Below, in pieces: positions 15,203 through 24,454 of a DNA stretch of 32,576 nt (positions are counted from its first letter, which is position 1; every line of letters begins with the position of its first letter). The DNA is from Collinsella sp. (GTDB lineage: Bacteria > Actinomycetota > Coriobacteriia > Coriobacteriales > Coriobacteriaceae). Where the stretch lies: NCBI GenBank assembly GCA_018380195.1, contig JAGZUC010000024.1, positions 1-32,576 on the forward strand, written 5' to 3'. The notes beneath the pieces are model-generated. The model worked only from the letters and a program-made list of their open reading frames with translations. It was not told the origin of the DNA and made no database searches. Both the position numbers and the translations under genes were made by a program.

Positions 15203-16609
15203 ATGCCTCTTGCTGATGTCTTTAGCCTGCTCGTTTTGGGTCAGGGCAAATCCGGTCTCGATGTCGCCCGCTGGGCGCTGGCACATCCCGAGCGCGTAAG
15301 TGCCGTTACCGTGTATGGCGGTGGCACCTCTGAACCCAATGACGCCACGCGTGCGCTCGAGGCTGCTGGTGCGTCGTTTGTCTATGGGACCGAACAGGTC
15401 GAGGGCGCCTATGACGTATGCGTGACGTGCCCGGGCATCTCGGAGTTCTCGGGCTTCTTTAAGGCCGGGCGCGAGCATGCCGCCCAGATTATGGGTGAGC
15501 CCGAGTTTGCCTATCGCCTGTCGCCCGATAACTGGATTGCCATCACGGGCACCAACGGCAAGACGACCACCACGTCGCTGGCTGATTATCTGCTTAAGGC
15601 TGCCGGCGAGGCCAGCGTTGCTGTCGGCAACATCGGCGAGCCGCCGGTCAACGAGATTGACGGCCGAGCCCACAACGAGTGGTTTGTGGCTGAGCTCTCG
15701 AGCTATCAGATTGCTACGACAACCGAGCTCCACCCCCGCGTGGCGGTGCTGCTCAACATCACTCCCGACCACTTGGGCTGGCATAAGAGCCATAAGAACT
15801 ACGCGCTTGCCAAGATCAAACTGTTTGACAATATGGTCGATGACGATCTGGCGGTTGTCGACGTCGAAGACGCCGGCATTCACGAGTTCGATGAGTACAT
15901 CTACACGCCGGGTCGTCGCATCTGCAAGGTTGCCTTTGACGAGCCTGAGGGCGAGGATGCCGCCTTTGTGCGCGACGGCAAGATGGTCGTGCGCCTGAAG
16001 GGCGTCGAGACCCCGCTCATCGCTACATCCGAGCTCAAGATCTCGGGCCATCACAATGTTATCAATGCCCTGTGCGCCGCCACGGCTGCCTTGGCGGTCG
16101 GTGCCGATGTCGATGGTGTCTGCCGCGGTCTTGCCTCGTTCCAGCCGCTCGAGCACCGCGTGGAGCCGTGTGGCGAGATTGACGGCGTGCGCTACGTCAA
16201 CGATTCCAAGGCGACCAACACCGATGCGGTCGAGAAGGCACTGACGGCATTTCCCGATGACGACGTGATCTTGCTGCTCGGCGGCCACGATAAGGGCACG
16301 CCGCTCACGGACTTCGCGCGCGTTGTTATGGATAACGTACGCTCGGTCGTCTGCTTTGGCGATGCGCGCGAGCGTTTCACCGCCGCTATGGACGAGGCCG
16401 ATGTCGACGGCGATGTGGATATCGCCCAGGCGGATGACCTGCGCGATGCCGTGGACGTCGCCCGTTCGCTGTCGAGCCGTGGCGACGTGATCTTACTTTC
16501 TCCTGCCTGCTCTTCGTTCGATGAGTTCTCGGGCTATGAGGAGCGCGGCCGCGTGTTTAAGGACTATGTGGCCCAGCTTGCCGCTGCGGCGAAATCGCAA
16601 ATGGAATAG
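15203..16609 (+). CDS. murD: UDP-N-acetylmuramoylalanine--D-glutamate ligase
   Basis: A 468-residue Mur ligase that adds D-glutamate to UDP-MurNAc-L-Ala in the cytoplasm. An N-terminal nucleotide-binding fold starts LLVLGQGKSGLDVARW; the ATP loop is ITGTNGKTTTT (Lys120); NITPDHLGWH and NDSKATNTDAV are typical of MurD. Length is near the family norm. It starts 9 bases after mraY with a poor ribosome site, so translation may depend on coupling. Confidence 0.95.
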   Translation: MPLADVFSLLVLGQGKSGLDVARWALAHPERVSAVTVYGGGTSEPNDATRALEAAGASFVYGTEQVEGAYDVCVTCPGISEFSGFFKAGREHAAQIMGEPEFAYRLSPDNWIAITGTNGKTTTTSLADYLLKAAGEASVAVGNIGEPPVNEIDGRAHNEWFVAELSSYQIATTTELHPRVAVLLNITPDHLGWHKSHKNYALAKIKLFDNMVDDDLAVVDVEDAGIHEFDEYIYTPGRRICKVAFDEPEGEDAAFVRDGKMVVRLKGVETPLIATSELKISGHHNVINALCAATAALAVGADVDGVCRGLASFQPLEHRVEPCGEIDGVRYVNDSKATNTDAVEKALTAFPDDDVILLLGGHDKGTPLTDFARVVMDNVRSVVCFGDARERFTAAMDEADVDGDVDIAQADDLRDAVDVARSLSSRGDVILLSPACSSFDEFSGYEERGRVFKDYVAQLAAAAKSQME

Positions 16610-16618
16610 GGGTTGCCG

Positions 16619-18139
16619 GTGAGAGAGGAGAGCCCCCGACAAGGTATGAGGAGGCCCGACTCGGACCGTGCTTCCTCGCGGCGCAGCACACCGCGTTCCG
16701 GTCGCGGCGGGCAGTCGTTTAGCGAACGCTATATTGCCGGCGTTCCCGCCCGTATCATGCGCCCCCGTTTGATATTCATGGCCTGCTTGTTTACCTTGGT
16801 ATGCTTTGGCCTGCTGATGGTGTACTCGGCGTCTTCGGTCGAGGCGCTGCACGAGAATGGCTCGGCGACGTTTTTTCTGGGTCGACAGGCCGCGTTTGCC
16901 GTGGTCGGTGTTCTGGCGCTGATTGCCATCGTGCGCGTTTTGCCGGACAGCTGGTTTGGGGAGGATGTGCTCAGGATCTTCCTCATAGGCATGATAGGGC
17001 TACTGTTTCTGGTGTTCTTGGTGGGCAGCGGCAGCCGTGGCGCCACGCGCTGGCTTAACATCGCCGGTATTCAGTTCCAGCCTTCCGAGTTTTTAAAGCC
17101 ATTTGCCATTGCGTATTCGGCCATCATGCTTGATCGCTTCTTTTCGCCCGGTGGCAACATCAACGAATTCCTTCGCAAGATGGGCATCTACCTGGGCATT
17201 TCGCTCTTTCTGATCTTTATCCAGCCCGATTTCGGTACTGTCCTGATCATCCTGTTGACCCTCATGTGCATGGCGTTGTTTGCGGGTCTCGACCCCAGAT
17301 TTATCATCGGCGTGCTAATCTTCGGCATTCTCGTGATCGTGATTGCGCTTGTCGCAGAGCCGTACCGTATGGTGCGTATTCAGGTTGCCTTGAACCCTTG
17401 GGCCGACGAGTATGGTGACGGCTATCAGGCCACGCTTGCCATTATGGCCTTTGCCTCGGGCGGTCTGTTCGGCCGTGGCATCGGCAACTCAACCATGAAG
17501 TACTCGTATCTGCCCGAGGCGCACAATGACTACATCCTGGCCATCATTGGCGAGGAAGTCGGTTTTGTCGGAACCGTGCTGTTCTTCTTGGTGTTTGCGA
17601 TGCTGATCTACTCGGCGTTTCGCATTGCCGAGCAGGCGACCGATCGCCGGGGCGCGCTTATGGCGTCTGGCTCCGCGGTCATTCTCGCAGTGCAGTTTTT
17701 GATTAACGCGCTGGGCATCCTCAACGTGTTTCCCATGACGGGCAAACCGTTGCCGTTTATTAGCTACGGCGGTTCGTCGATTATTGTGTCGCTCATGCTT
17801 GCCGGGTTGATCCTGCGCGTTTCGTACGAGAGCGCCCGCCGCGATGAGTATGACCGCCGCCGCGAGAGCTTTGCCGTTATGGATGAGAGTACCGCCGGCG
17901 TGCCCCACGTGCGCGGCGAGCGATCTTCGCGTAACGGTTTTACCGTCCTGGATGGCTCTGCGACCGAGCCGGCAGCCCGCCCGCGTCAGCGAACGGCGCC
18001 GCAAGGTCGTCCTCAGCGCCCCAGCCCTCGCAACGCGGGCGGCGGATATAATCGAATCGATTTGAACTCGGACCCGTCGGCGCGTCTGCGTACCGACGAC
18101 CAGGGACCGCGTGTACGAAGGGACTACCATGACCGATAA
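16619..18139 (+). CDS. ftsW: Septal peptidoglycan glycosyltransferase FtsW (SEDS family)
   Basis: A 506-residue membrane protein with about ten helices. SEDS signatures are GSRGATRWLNI, FQPSEFLKPF, PDFGTVL, GRGIGNSTMKYSYLPEAHND and GKPLPFISYGGSS. It polymerises lipid II at the septum with FtsI. It has an Arg/Ser-rich N-terminal tail (about 35 residues) and a long Arg-rich, low-complexity C-terminal tail (about 100 residues), both cytoplasmic. I use GTG at 16619, preceded by AGGGG at 16608-16612; a TTG at 16613 abuts the ribosome site, and ATG at 16646 is another option. Its end overlaps murG by 11 bases. FtsW rather than RodA is inferred from context. Confidence 0.93.
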   Translation: MREESPRQGMRRPDSDRASSRRSTPRSGRGGQSFSERYIAGVPARIMRPRLIFMACLFTLVCFGLLMVYSASSVEALHENGSATFFLGRQAAFAVVGVLALIAIVRVLPDSWFGEDVLRIFLIGMIGLLFLVFLVGSGSRGATRWLNIAGIQFQPSEFLKPFAIAYSAIMLDRFFSPGGNINEFLRKMGIYLGISLFLIFIQPDFGTVLIILLTLMCMALFAGLDPRFIIGVLIFGILVIVIALVAEPYRMVRIQVALNPWADEYGDGYQATLAIMAFASGGLFGRGIGNSTMKYSYLPEAHNDYILAIIGEEVGFVGTVLFFLVFAMLIYSAFRIAEQATDRRGALMASGSAVILAVQFLINALGILNVFPMTGKPLPFISYGGSSIIVSLMLAGLILRVSYESARRDEYDRRRESFAVMDESTAGVPHVRGERSSRNGFTVLDGSATEPAARPRQRTAPQGRPQRPSPRNAGGGYNRIDLNSDPSARLRTDDQGPRVRRDYHDR

Positions 18140-19244
18140 AATGACCGTTGCTATTGCAGCCGGCGGCACGGCCGGGCACATCAACCCCGCGCTCGCCTTG
18201 GCCGAAGAGCTGCGTGACCGTGGCCACCACGTTGTGTTCGTGGGCCAGTCGCGCAAGCTCGAGGGTCGTCTGGTCCCCGAGGCTGGGTTTGATTTTGTGC
18301 CCATTACGGTCACGGGCTTCGACCGCTCCCGTCCTTGGACGGCGCTGACCTCGCTGTGGCGTGTCAACAAAGCCAAGCGTGCGCTCGCCAGTCATTTCTC
18401 AAAGGTCGGCAAGCCCGATGCCGCCATTGGTTTTGGTGCCTATGTCGAGGTTCCGCTGCTGGGGTGGTGCAAGGGCGCGGGCGTTCCGTATCTGCTGCAT
18501 GAGCAGAACTCTGTTCCGGGCCTGGCCAACAAGATGATGAACTCCCACGCCGCCCGCGTGTGCATCTCGGTGCCGGCAGCGCGTTCGGTCTTTGAGCGCG
18601 AAGGTGACCCTGACCACGTGCTCATGACCGGCAACCCCGTACGTCGCTCGGTGATCGAGGGCGATCGCGCTCGCGGCCGCAAGGCACTTGGCGTTCCCGA
18701 GGACGCTACGCTGCTGCTCGTCTTTGGCGGTTCACTTGGCGCCCAGCACCTCAACGAGCGTGTGGCTTCGCTCAAAAACGAGCTGCTTTCGCGCAAGAAC
18801 CTCTATGTGTTGCATTCGACGGGTGCCGACGGCTTTGAGGAGACCGAGCGCGCTTTGGCGCTGACGCCCGAGGAGGCGAAGCGTTACCGCGTCCAGCCTT
18901 ACATCGACAACATGGGCGATATGCTGGCTGCTGCCGATTTGGTGCTCTCGCGTTCGGGCGCATCGAGCGTGGCCGAGATCGCTGCACTCGCCGTGCCTTC
19001 GGTGCTCGTGCCGTACCCGCATGCGACGGCCGACCACCAAACCACCAATGCCCGTTATCTGGTCGACGCTGGGGCCGGCGTGCTCTGCGCCGATGCCGAT
19101 ATCGACGGTTCTGCCTTTGCCGATGAACTGCTGCACCTGGTCGATGACGCGGCGGCGCGCGACGCCATGCGTCAGGCGGCGCGTGGTCTGGCTCAGGATA
19201 GGGCCGCCGCTCTTCTGGCGGATGCGGTAGAGGGTTTGCGTTAG
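18129..19244 (+). CDS. murG: UDP-GlcNAc--lipid I N-acetylglucosaminyltransferase
   Basis: A 371-residue peripheral membrane glycosyltransferase (family GT28) that converts lipid I to lipid II. The N-terminal loop GGTAGHINPALALAE, HEQNSVPGLANK, and the C-terminal donor-site region SGASSVAEIAALAVPSVLVPYPHA with DHQTTNA are all typical. ATG 18129 follows AAGGGA at 18118-18123; a GTG at 18111 is in frame but less likely. The start lies inside the last codons of ftsW, indicating translational coupling. Confidence 0.96.
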   Translation: MTDKMTVAIAAGGTAGHINPALALAEELRDRGHHVVFVGQSRKLEGRLVPEAGFDFVPITVTGFDRSRPWTALTSLWRVNKAKRALASHFSKVGKPDAAIGFGAYVEVPLLGWCKGAGVPYLLHEQNSVPGLANKMMNSHAARVCISVPAARSVFEREGDPDHVLMTGNPVRRSVIEGDRARGRKALGVPEDATLLLVFGGSLGAQHLNERVASLKNELLSRKNLYVLHSTGADGFEETERALALTPEEAKRYRVQPYIDNMGDMLAAADLVLSRSGASSVAEIAALAVPSVLVPYPHATADHQTTNARYLVDAGAGVLCADADIDGSAFADELLHLVDDAAARDAMRQAARGLAQDRAAALLADAVEGLR

Positions 19245-19341
19245 TTAGACGGGATATCGTCGGTCGCCCTCGCGCTGATGCGGTAGGTGCGGTACAGTTA
19301 ACGGGTTACAGGCAGTGTTTACGCAAGGAGTACACGAGCAC

Positions 19342-20760
19342 ATGGCTGATTCCCAGACTGCAACCTCCGCGCCCGAGTTTAAGAGCGCCCACTTTATCGG
19401 TATCGGCGGCGCCGGCATGAGCGGCATCGCCCTCGTTCTTCACGAGCGCGGTTATGCCGTTACCGGCTCCGACCTTAAGACGTCACGTTATATCCGCCAG
19501 CTTACCCGCGCTGGTGTGAAGGTGCATGTGGGCCATGAGGCCGCCACGATCGACGAGGTCAAGCCCGACGTGGTTGTTGTCTCCACCGCTATTCCGGAGT
19601 CCAACCCTGAACTCGTGCGCGCTCGCGAGCTTGGTATTCCCGTGTGGCCCCGTGCCAAGATGCTCTCTGCTTTGGGCCACGGCTACACCACCGTCGCTGT
19701 TGCCGGCACGCATGGCAAGACCACCACGTCTTCGATGTGCGCCACCATGCTCGACCGCATGGGTCTGGATCCGAGCTTCTTGATCGGTGGCATCGTCGAG
19801 GGCTATGACACGAACGGCAAGAACGGCTCGGGCGACTACTTTGTCGCTGAGGCCGACGAGTCCGACAGCTCCTTCCTGTTCCTGAACCCCAACGTGGTCA
19901 TCGTGACCAACGTCGAGGCCGACCACCTCGATCACTACTCGGGTATCGAGGAGATCGAGGCAACTTTCGCCAAATTCATGAGCCTGGTGGGCGAGGACGG
20001 CACCGTCATCGTCTGCGGTGAGGACCCGCATCTGGTCGAGCTCGCCAAGTCGACGGGTCGTCACGTGCTTTCCTACGGCTTTGCCGAGAGCAACGACATC
20101 GTCTGCATGCACCCGGATGTCAAGGGCATCCAGAGCGATTTTATCGTTCGCTTTGAGGACGGCACTGAGCACGCTGTGGAGATCAAGAGCAATCCCGGTC
20201 GCCACAACATGCTCAACGCCACGGCGGTGCTCACCGTCGCCCATGTCCTGGGCCTTGACATCGACGCCGCCGCCAAGGCGCTCTCGAGCTTTGAGGGCGT
20301 CCGCCGTCGCTTTACCCACGTGGGCGATATCGATGGCATCACCGTGGTCGATGATTACGGCCATCACCCCACCGAGATCAAGGCGACGCTTGCTGCTGCT
20401 TCGTCGCTGGGCTACAAGCACGTCGACGTCGTGTTCCAGCCGCACCGCTATTCGCGCCTGCAGGCCCTGTGCGACGACTTTGCCGATGCATTTGCCAATG
20501 CCGATAAACTGCTGCTGATTGATGTGTTCTCGGCTGGCGAGATGCCCATTCCGGGTGTCACCTCTAAGATGCTCGCCGATACCGTGCGCGCCAAGCATCC
20601 TGGCAAGGAGGTCGTGTACTGCTCCAGCCGTCTTGAGCTCAATCAGGAGCTCGAGCAGATGGTGGGCGAGGGCGACCTGCTGCTCACTATGGGTGCCGGT
20701 GACGTTACGACCGTCGGTCCCGAGTTCATTGAGTATCTGACTGCCAAGAAAGACGCTTAA
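19342..20760 (+). CDS. murC: UDP-N-acetylmuramate--L-alanine ligase
   Basis: A 472-residue Mur ligase that adds the first L-alanine to UDP-MurNAc. It has the N-terminal HFIGIGGAGMSGIA loop, ATP loop AGTHGKTTTSSM (Lys126), ADESDSSFLFLNP, and DDYGHHPTEIKAT typical of MurC. The ATG at 19342 has AAGGAG at 19325-19330, 11 bases away; an in-frame GTG at 19315 has no ribosome site. The 97-base gap after murG holds no clear promoter. Confidence 0.95.
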   Translation: MADSQTATSAPEFKSAHFIGIGGAGMSGIALVLHERGYAVTGSDLKTSRYIRQLTRAGVKVHVGHEAATIDEVKPDVVVVSTAIPESNPELVRARELGIPVWPRAKMLSALGHGYTTVAVAGTHGKTTTSSMCATMLDRMGLDPSFLIGGIVEGYDTNGKNGSGDYFVAEADESDSSFLFLNPNVVIVTNVEADHLDHYSGIEEIEATFAKFMSLVGEDGTVIVCGEDPHLVELAKSTGRHVLSYGFAESNDIVCMHPDVKGIQSDFIVRFEDGTEHAVEIKSNPGRHNMLNATAVLTVAHVLGLDIDAAAKALSSFEGVRRRFTHVGDIDGITVVDDYGHHPTEIKATLAAASSLGYKHVDVVFQPHRYSRLQALCDDFADAFANADKLLLIDVFSAGEMPIPGVTSKMLADTVRAKHPGKEVVYCSSRLELNQELEQMVGEGDLLLTMGAGDVTTVGPEFIEYLTAKKDA

Positions 20761-20765
20761 GTCTA

Positions 20766-21677
20766 ATGGGTCTGTTTAACGCCGTCATGGCGCTCTCGGG
20801 CATGATCGACACGGATGTGATCGAGGACGAGCGCCTTGCGCGTCATACGAGCTATCGTATCGGCGGCAAGGCCGACCTCTTTGTGACGTGCCATAGCTAT
20901 CATGCCCTCCGCCGCGCCGTGGCGGTGCTCGATCGCGAGCAGGTGCCGTGGGTCATCATCGGCAAGGGCTCCAATCTGCTGGTTGCCGATGGCGGTTATC
21001 GCGGCGCCGTCATTTCGCTCGGACGTGAGTTTCAGCGCACGGTTGTTGCCGATGACGGTTGTACGCTGACGGTCGGTGCGGGCGTGATGTTTGCGCGCCT
21101 GGTCAACGATGCCCTGTCGCGTAGCCTCTCGGGCCTTGAGTTTGCCGTTGGCATCCCTGGTTCGGTTGGCGGTGCGATATCTATGAATGCCGGCACACGG
21201 ACCGAGTGGATTGGCTCGCTGGTTGAGGATGTCGTAACGTTTGACCCGGCATCCGGTATCAAACATTATGCGGGGTCCGAGATCACTTGGGGCTACCGCG
21301 AATGTAGCCTTCCCCGCAATGAGATCATCCTCGAGTGCGTGCTCAAGCTTAAACTGGCGCCCAAGGCCGACATTCGCGAGCGCATGGAGCGGTACCTGAC
21401 GAGGCGCAAGCGTACACAGCCCATGGGTCGCGCATCCTGCGGGTCGGTCTTTCGCAACCCGCCCGATGCGAGCGTGGGCAAGCTTATCGAGGATTGTGGA
21501 TTAAAGGGTTTTTCGATTGGCGGCGCGGAAGTTTCGCCCGTTCACGCTAATTTTATCGTTAATAACGGAACTGCCTCGGCCGATGACGTTGCCGCGGTTA
21601 TCAGACATGTGCACGGAAAGGTGAGGGAGGCGTATGGCATCGAGCTCAGACCGGAAGTTAAATTCCTCGGCTTCTAG
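20766..21677 (+). CDS. murB: UDP-N-acetylenolpyruvoylglucosamine reductase
   Basis: A 303-residue FAD enzyme that reduces UDP-GlcNAc-enolpyruvate to UDP-MurNAc. Signatures are HTSYRIGGKADLFV, GKGSNLLVADGGYRG, GLEFAVGIPGSVGGAISMNAG, and CGSVFRNPP with the catalytic serine of the type II (short) enzymes. It begins five bases after murC without a clear ribosome site. Its last 44 bases overlap ftsQ in another frame. Confidence 0.95.
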   Translation: MGLFNAVMALSGMIDTDVIEDERLARHTSYRIGGKADLFVTCHSYHALRRAVAVLDREQVPWVIIGKGSNLLVADGGYRGAVISLGREFQRTVVADDGCTLTVGAGVMFARLVNDALSRSLSGLEFAVGIPGSVGGAISMNAGTRTEWIGSLVEDVVTFDPASGIKHYAGSEITWGYRECSLPRNEIILECVLKLKLAPKADIRERMERYLTRRKRTQPMGRASCGSVFRNPPDASVGKLIEDCGLKGFSIGGAEVSPVHANFIVNNGTASADDVAAVIRHVHGKVREAYGIELRPEVKFLGF

Positions 21678-22890
21678 AGCATCGAAACCCACCTTCCGCC
21701 GCGCCGGAGGGCGTTCCGGCGCGCCTGCCAAACCTCAACGCAATACCGTCGCGCACTCTAAGTCTGTCGGGCATGCTCGACAGACCAGTCGTCCGGTCGT
21801 CGGCTCGCAGCTCGGTAATCGTCCGGCCGCAAAAAAGTCCTCGCGTCCCTCGGTGACGTCAAAGCCTGTTATGGGCGCCAAGCCTGCCCGTCCCATGGCA
21901 ACTCCTAAGCCACCGACGGGAACTAAAACGCTGCGTCCGGGTCGCACGCTGGGCGCATCGAAACCGCGCTCGCTGACATCGGTGCCGGCTACCGCCAAGA
22001 AGCCTTCGGGTAAAAAAGGCGTCAACCCGTTGTCTTCACTTGGGGCGATGGCAAATAAAACATCAGACGCCGCTTCTGTCGTTACAGGCAAAGGCAAAAT
22101 CGTGGGCGGCGTTCTGGCCGTCTTGGCCGTGCTCGTCGTCGTTGCCATCGTGGTGATTAACTCTGGATTGTTTACCGCCACTGATATTCAGATTCAAGGC
22201 AGCGAGCATGTGACGAAGCACGATGCTATCCAGCTGATCGATTTGCCCGAGGGAACGTCGCTTTTTAACGTCGATCCCGACCAGATTACCGAGGACCTCA
22301 AGCAGAACCCGTGGGTCTCGGGCGTGGATGTTCAGCGTCAGTTCCCGCATACGCTCATCATTACGCCTATGGAGCGCAAGGTCATCGCAATTGCCTATAT
22401 CAGCTCCGATGACCTAGCCTGGGCCATCGGGGATGATGACACCTGGATCGCCCCGCTGTCGACGTCGGTCGAAGTGGACGACCAGGGCAACGTCATCACG
22501 ACAGGGCAGGGCTCAAATACCCTGACCGGCATCGATGCCGCACTGGCGCTCGCTAAGCACTATGGCGCGGTGTTGCTGACTGATGTCTCGGCGGATGTCG
22601 CTCCAGTTTCCGGCCAGGCGGTGAGCTCCAAGGCCGTTAAGGCCGGCCTGGATTATGTGCGTGGTTTTTCGAGCGAGTTCTTGGGACAAGTCAAGGATAT
22701 TTCCACGCCTTCGGTCGAAGCCATCTCGGCAAACCTCAATAACGGCATTGAGGTGTCGCTGGGCGATTCGGACGATATCGCCAAGAAGGAACGCGTAGTC
22801 ACCAAGTTGCTTTCGCAGGTAGAGGGCGTAACGTATATCAATGTGCGCTCTCCGGGCAACTACACATTTAGGAATGCTCCGACCTCATAG
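21634..22890 (+). CDS. ftsQ: FtsQ/DivIB-type division protein
   Basis: A 418-residue bitopic membrane protein. About 150 cytoplasmic residues are strongly basic and rich in Lys, Arg, Ser and Pro; the membrane segment is at about 157-176; the outer part begins with a POTRA domain (about 180-250: TDIQIQGSEHVTKHDA... and PHTLIITPMERK) followed by the FtsQ-type beta domain. It links FtsL/DivIC to FtsW-FtsI. The ATG at 21634 has GGGAGG at 21624-21629 and lies within murB. The basic tail is much longer than in E. coli FtsQ. Confidence 0.9.
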   Translation: MASSSDRKLNSSASRASKPTFRRAGGRSGAPAKPQRNTVAHSKSVGHARQTSRPVVGSQLGNRPAAKKSSRPSVTSKPVMGAKPARPMATPKPPTGTKTLRPGRTLGASKPRSLTSVPATAKKPSGKKGVNPLSSLGAMANKTSDAASVVTGKGKIVGGVLAVLAVLVVVAIVVINSGLFTATDIQIQGSEHVTKHDAIQLIDLPEGTSLFNVDPDQITEDLKQNPWVSGVDVQRQFPHTLIITPMERKVIAIAYISSDDLAWAIGDDDTWIAPLSTSVEVDDQGNVITTGQGSNTLTGIDAALALAKHYGAVLLTDVSADVAPVSGQAVSSKAVKAGLDYVRGFSSEFLGQVKDISTPSVEAISANLNNGIEVSLGDSDDIAKKERVVTKLLSQVEGVTYINVRSPGNYTFRNAPTS

Positions 22891-23089
22891 CGCTGGTTGA
22901 TGCTTTGTTGAGTGGCCATACCACGCCGTTTATCTGGTTTGTTTGGTTTTCACGGTCAATTATTTGACTGATACGTTCATAATGTGCAACCATAATACGG
23001 TTTACCTTTGCATTTACTTTCAACCTGAAGGTTAATGTGCGCAGGGGTCGACCCATGCTATGGCTATAACCTTTGTTCGGAGGACCGAC
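22891..23089 (+). promoter_or_regulatory. ftsQ-ftsZ gap with small palindromes, possible ftsZ control region
   Basis: This AT-richer gap of 199 bases contains an inverted repeat GTCAA-TTAT-TTGAC (22955-22968) and AACCT-GA-AGGTT (23022-23033), plus -10-like CATAAT boxes at 22978 and 22991. No -35 and -10 pair at 16-18 bases is convincing. An ftsZ-specific promoter is likely from the gap size and base composition but not fixed to a position. Confidence 0.35.
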
Positions 23090-24244
23090 ATGCACGAGAC
23101 AGAGATCAACAACTACCTTGCCGTCATTAAGGTGGTCGGCGTCGGCGGCGGCGGTACCAACGCGGTCAATCGAATGATCGAAGAGGGCATCCGCGGCGTC
23201 GAGTTTGTTGCCATCAACACCGATGCTCAGGCACTCGCGATCTCTGATGCCGATATCAAGGTGCACATCGGCACCGACCTTACCCGCGGCCTGGGCGCCG
23301 GCGCCAACCCCGAGGTTGGCCGCAAGGCTGCCGATGAGTCCCGCGACGACATTGCCGAGGCGCTCGCTGGCGCCGACATGGTGTTCATCACCTGCGGCGA
23401 GGGCGGTGGCACCGGTACCGGCGCTGCTCCCATCGTTGCCGATATCGCGATGAACGAGGTCGGCGCACTGACCGTCGCCGTCGTGACCAAGCCCTTCACC
23501 TTCGAGGGCCGCAAGCGCAAGAAGAGCGCCGAGGAGGGCATTAAGACCCTCTCCGATTGCGTCGATACCATGATCGTCATCCCCAACGATAAGCTGCTCG
23601 ACATCGCCGAGAAGAAGACTACCATGCTCGAGGCCTTCGCGATTGCCGATGGCGTCCTTTCCCAGGGCACCCAGGGCATCACCGACCTCATCACCGTCCC
23701 CGGTATCATCAACCTGGACTTCGCCGATGTTAAGACCATCATGAAGCAGGCCGGTACCGCCATGATGGGTATCGGTACCTCTTCTGGGGATACCCGTGCC
23801 GTCGACGCTGCCCAGCAGGCCATCTCCAGCCCGCTGCTCGAGAGCTCCATCGATGGTGCCACACGCGTGCTGCTCTCCATCGCCGGTTCCAAGGACCTGG
23901 GCATCCAGGAGATCAGCGACGCCGCCGACGTTGTCGCCAACGCCGTCGACCCCGAGGCCAACATCATCTTCGGTACCGTTGTCGACGAGTCCCTGGGCGA
24001 TCAGGTGCGTATCACCGTCATCGCTACGGGCTTCTCCGACTCCAACGTCAACCGTCAGGACGAGCTCTTTGCTGCTCAGCAGTCTCAGAGCAAGGCCGCT
24101 GCCTCCGCTGAGCCGCAGCGCACCGCTCCGGCCACCAGCCCGGCTCAGGCCGCTCCGACCCGCAACGTCGGTGGCACCGAGCTTCCTAACTTCGGCAACG
24201 ATCAGTTCGAGCTTCCCGACTTCCTGAAGCGCGGTAGCTTCTAA
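23090..24244 (+). CDS. ftsZ: Cell division GTPase FtsZ
   Basis: A 384-residue tubulin homologue that forms the Z-ring. The nucleotide loop KVVGVGGGGTNAVNRM is near the N-terminus and the tubulin signature GGGTGTG is at 105-111; the T7 loop (NLDFADVKTIM) is intact. A variable linker rich in Ala, Ser and Pro leads to the conserved C-terminal peptide FELPDFLKRGSF, which binds SepF and other partners. The ATG at 23090 follows GGAGGA at 23079-23084; the earlier in-frame ATG at 23060 is not supported. No ftsA is present, as usual for Actinomycetota, so SepF (30609) is the expected membrane anchor. Confidence 0.98.
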   Translation: MHETEINNYLAVIKVVGVGGGGTNAVNRMIEEGIRGVEFVAINTDAQALAISDADIKVHIGTDLTRGLGAGANPEVGRKAADESRDDIAEALAGADMVFITCGEGGGTGTGAAPIVADIAMNEVGALTVAVVTKPFTFEGRKRKKSAEEGIKTLSDCVDTMIVIPNDKLLDIAEKKTTMLEAFAIADGVLSQGTQGITDLITVPGIINLDFADVKTIMKQAGTAMMGIGTSSGDTRAVDAAQQAISSPLLESSIDGATRVLLSIAGSKDLGIQEISDAADVVANAVDPEANIIFGTVVDESLGDQVRITVIATGFSDSNVNRQDELFAAQQSQSKAAASAEPQRTAPATSPAQAAPTRNVGGTELPNFGNDQFELPDFLKRGSF

Positions 24245-24270
24245 GTCGTTCTTTGCATTGTTGCTCACGG

Positions 24271-24303
24271 GGGCGTGTCCGTATGGACGCGTCCTTTTTA
24301 TTT
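24271..24303 (+). terminator. Intrinsic terminator after ftsZ
   Basis: Stem GGGCGTGTCC 24271-24280 pairs along its whole length with GGACGCGTCC 24285-24294 (two G-U) around GTAT, followed by TTTTTATTT. It marks the end of the main dcw transcript. Confidence 0.85.
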
Positions 24304-24454
24304 CGGCTTTGTAAACTAGAACCTCCAATCTCTTTACGTTCCCTTTACGATTGCCTCCAGTGCAGCAGGTATCCTTTTAGAGAAGTATGACAGCCGTATA
24401 AACGCGGGCTGTAGCGGCGATGCCGCGGTACTTGTGTTATTAGGAGGCTTTAGT

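Noticed and set aside
24304..24454. Pho box or dedicated pst promoter upstream of pgeF-pstS
   Set aside because: No convincing direct repeats of the Pho box type and no well-spaced -35/-10 pair were found.
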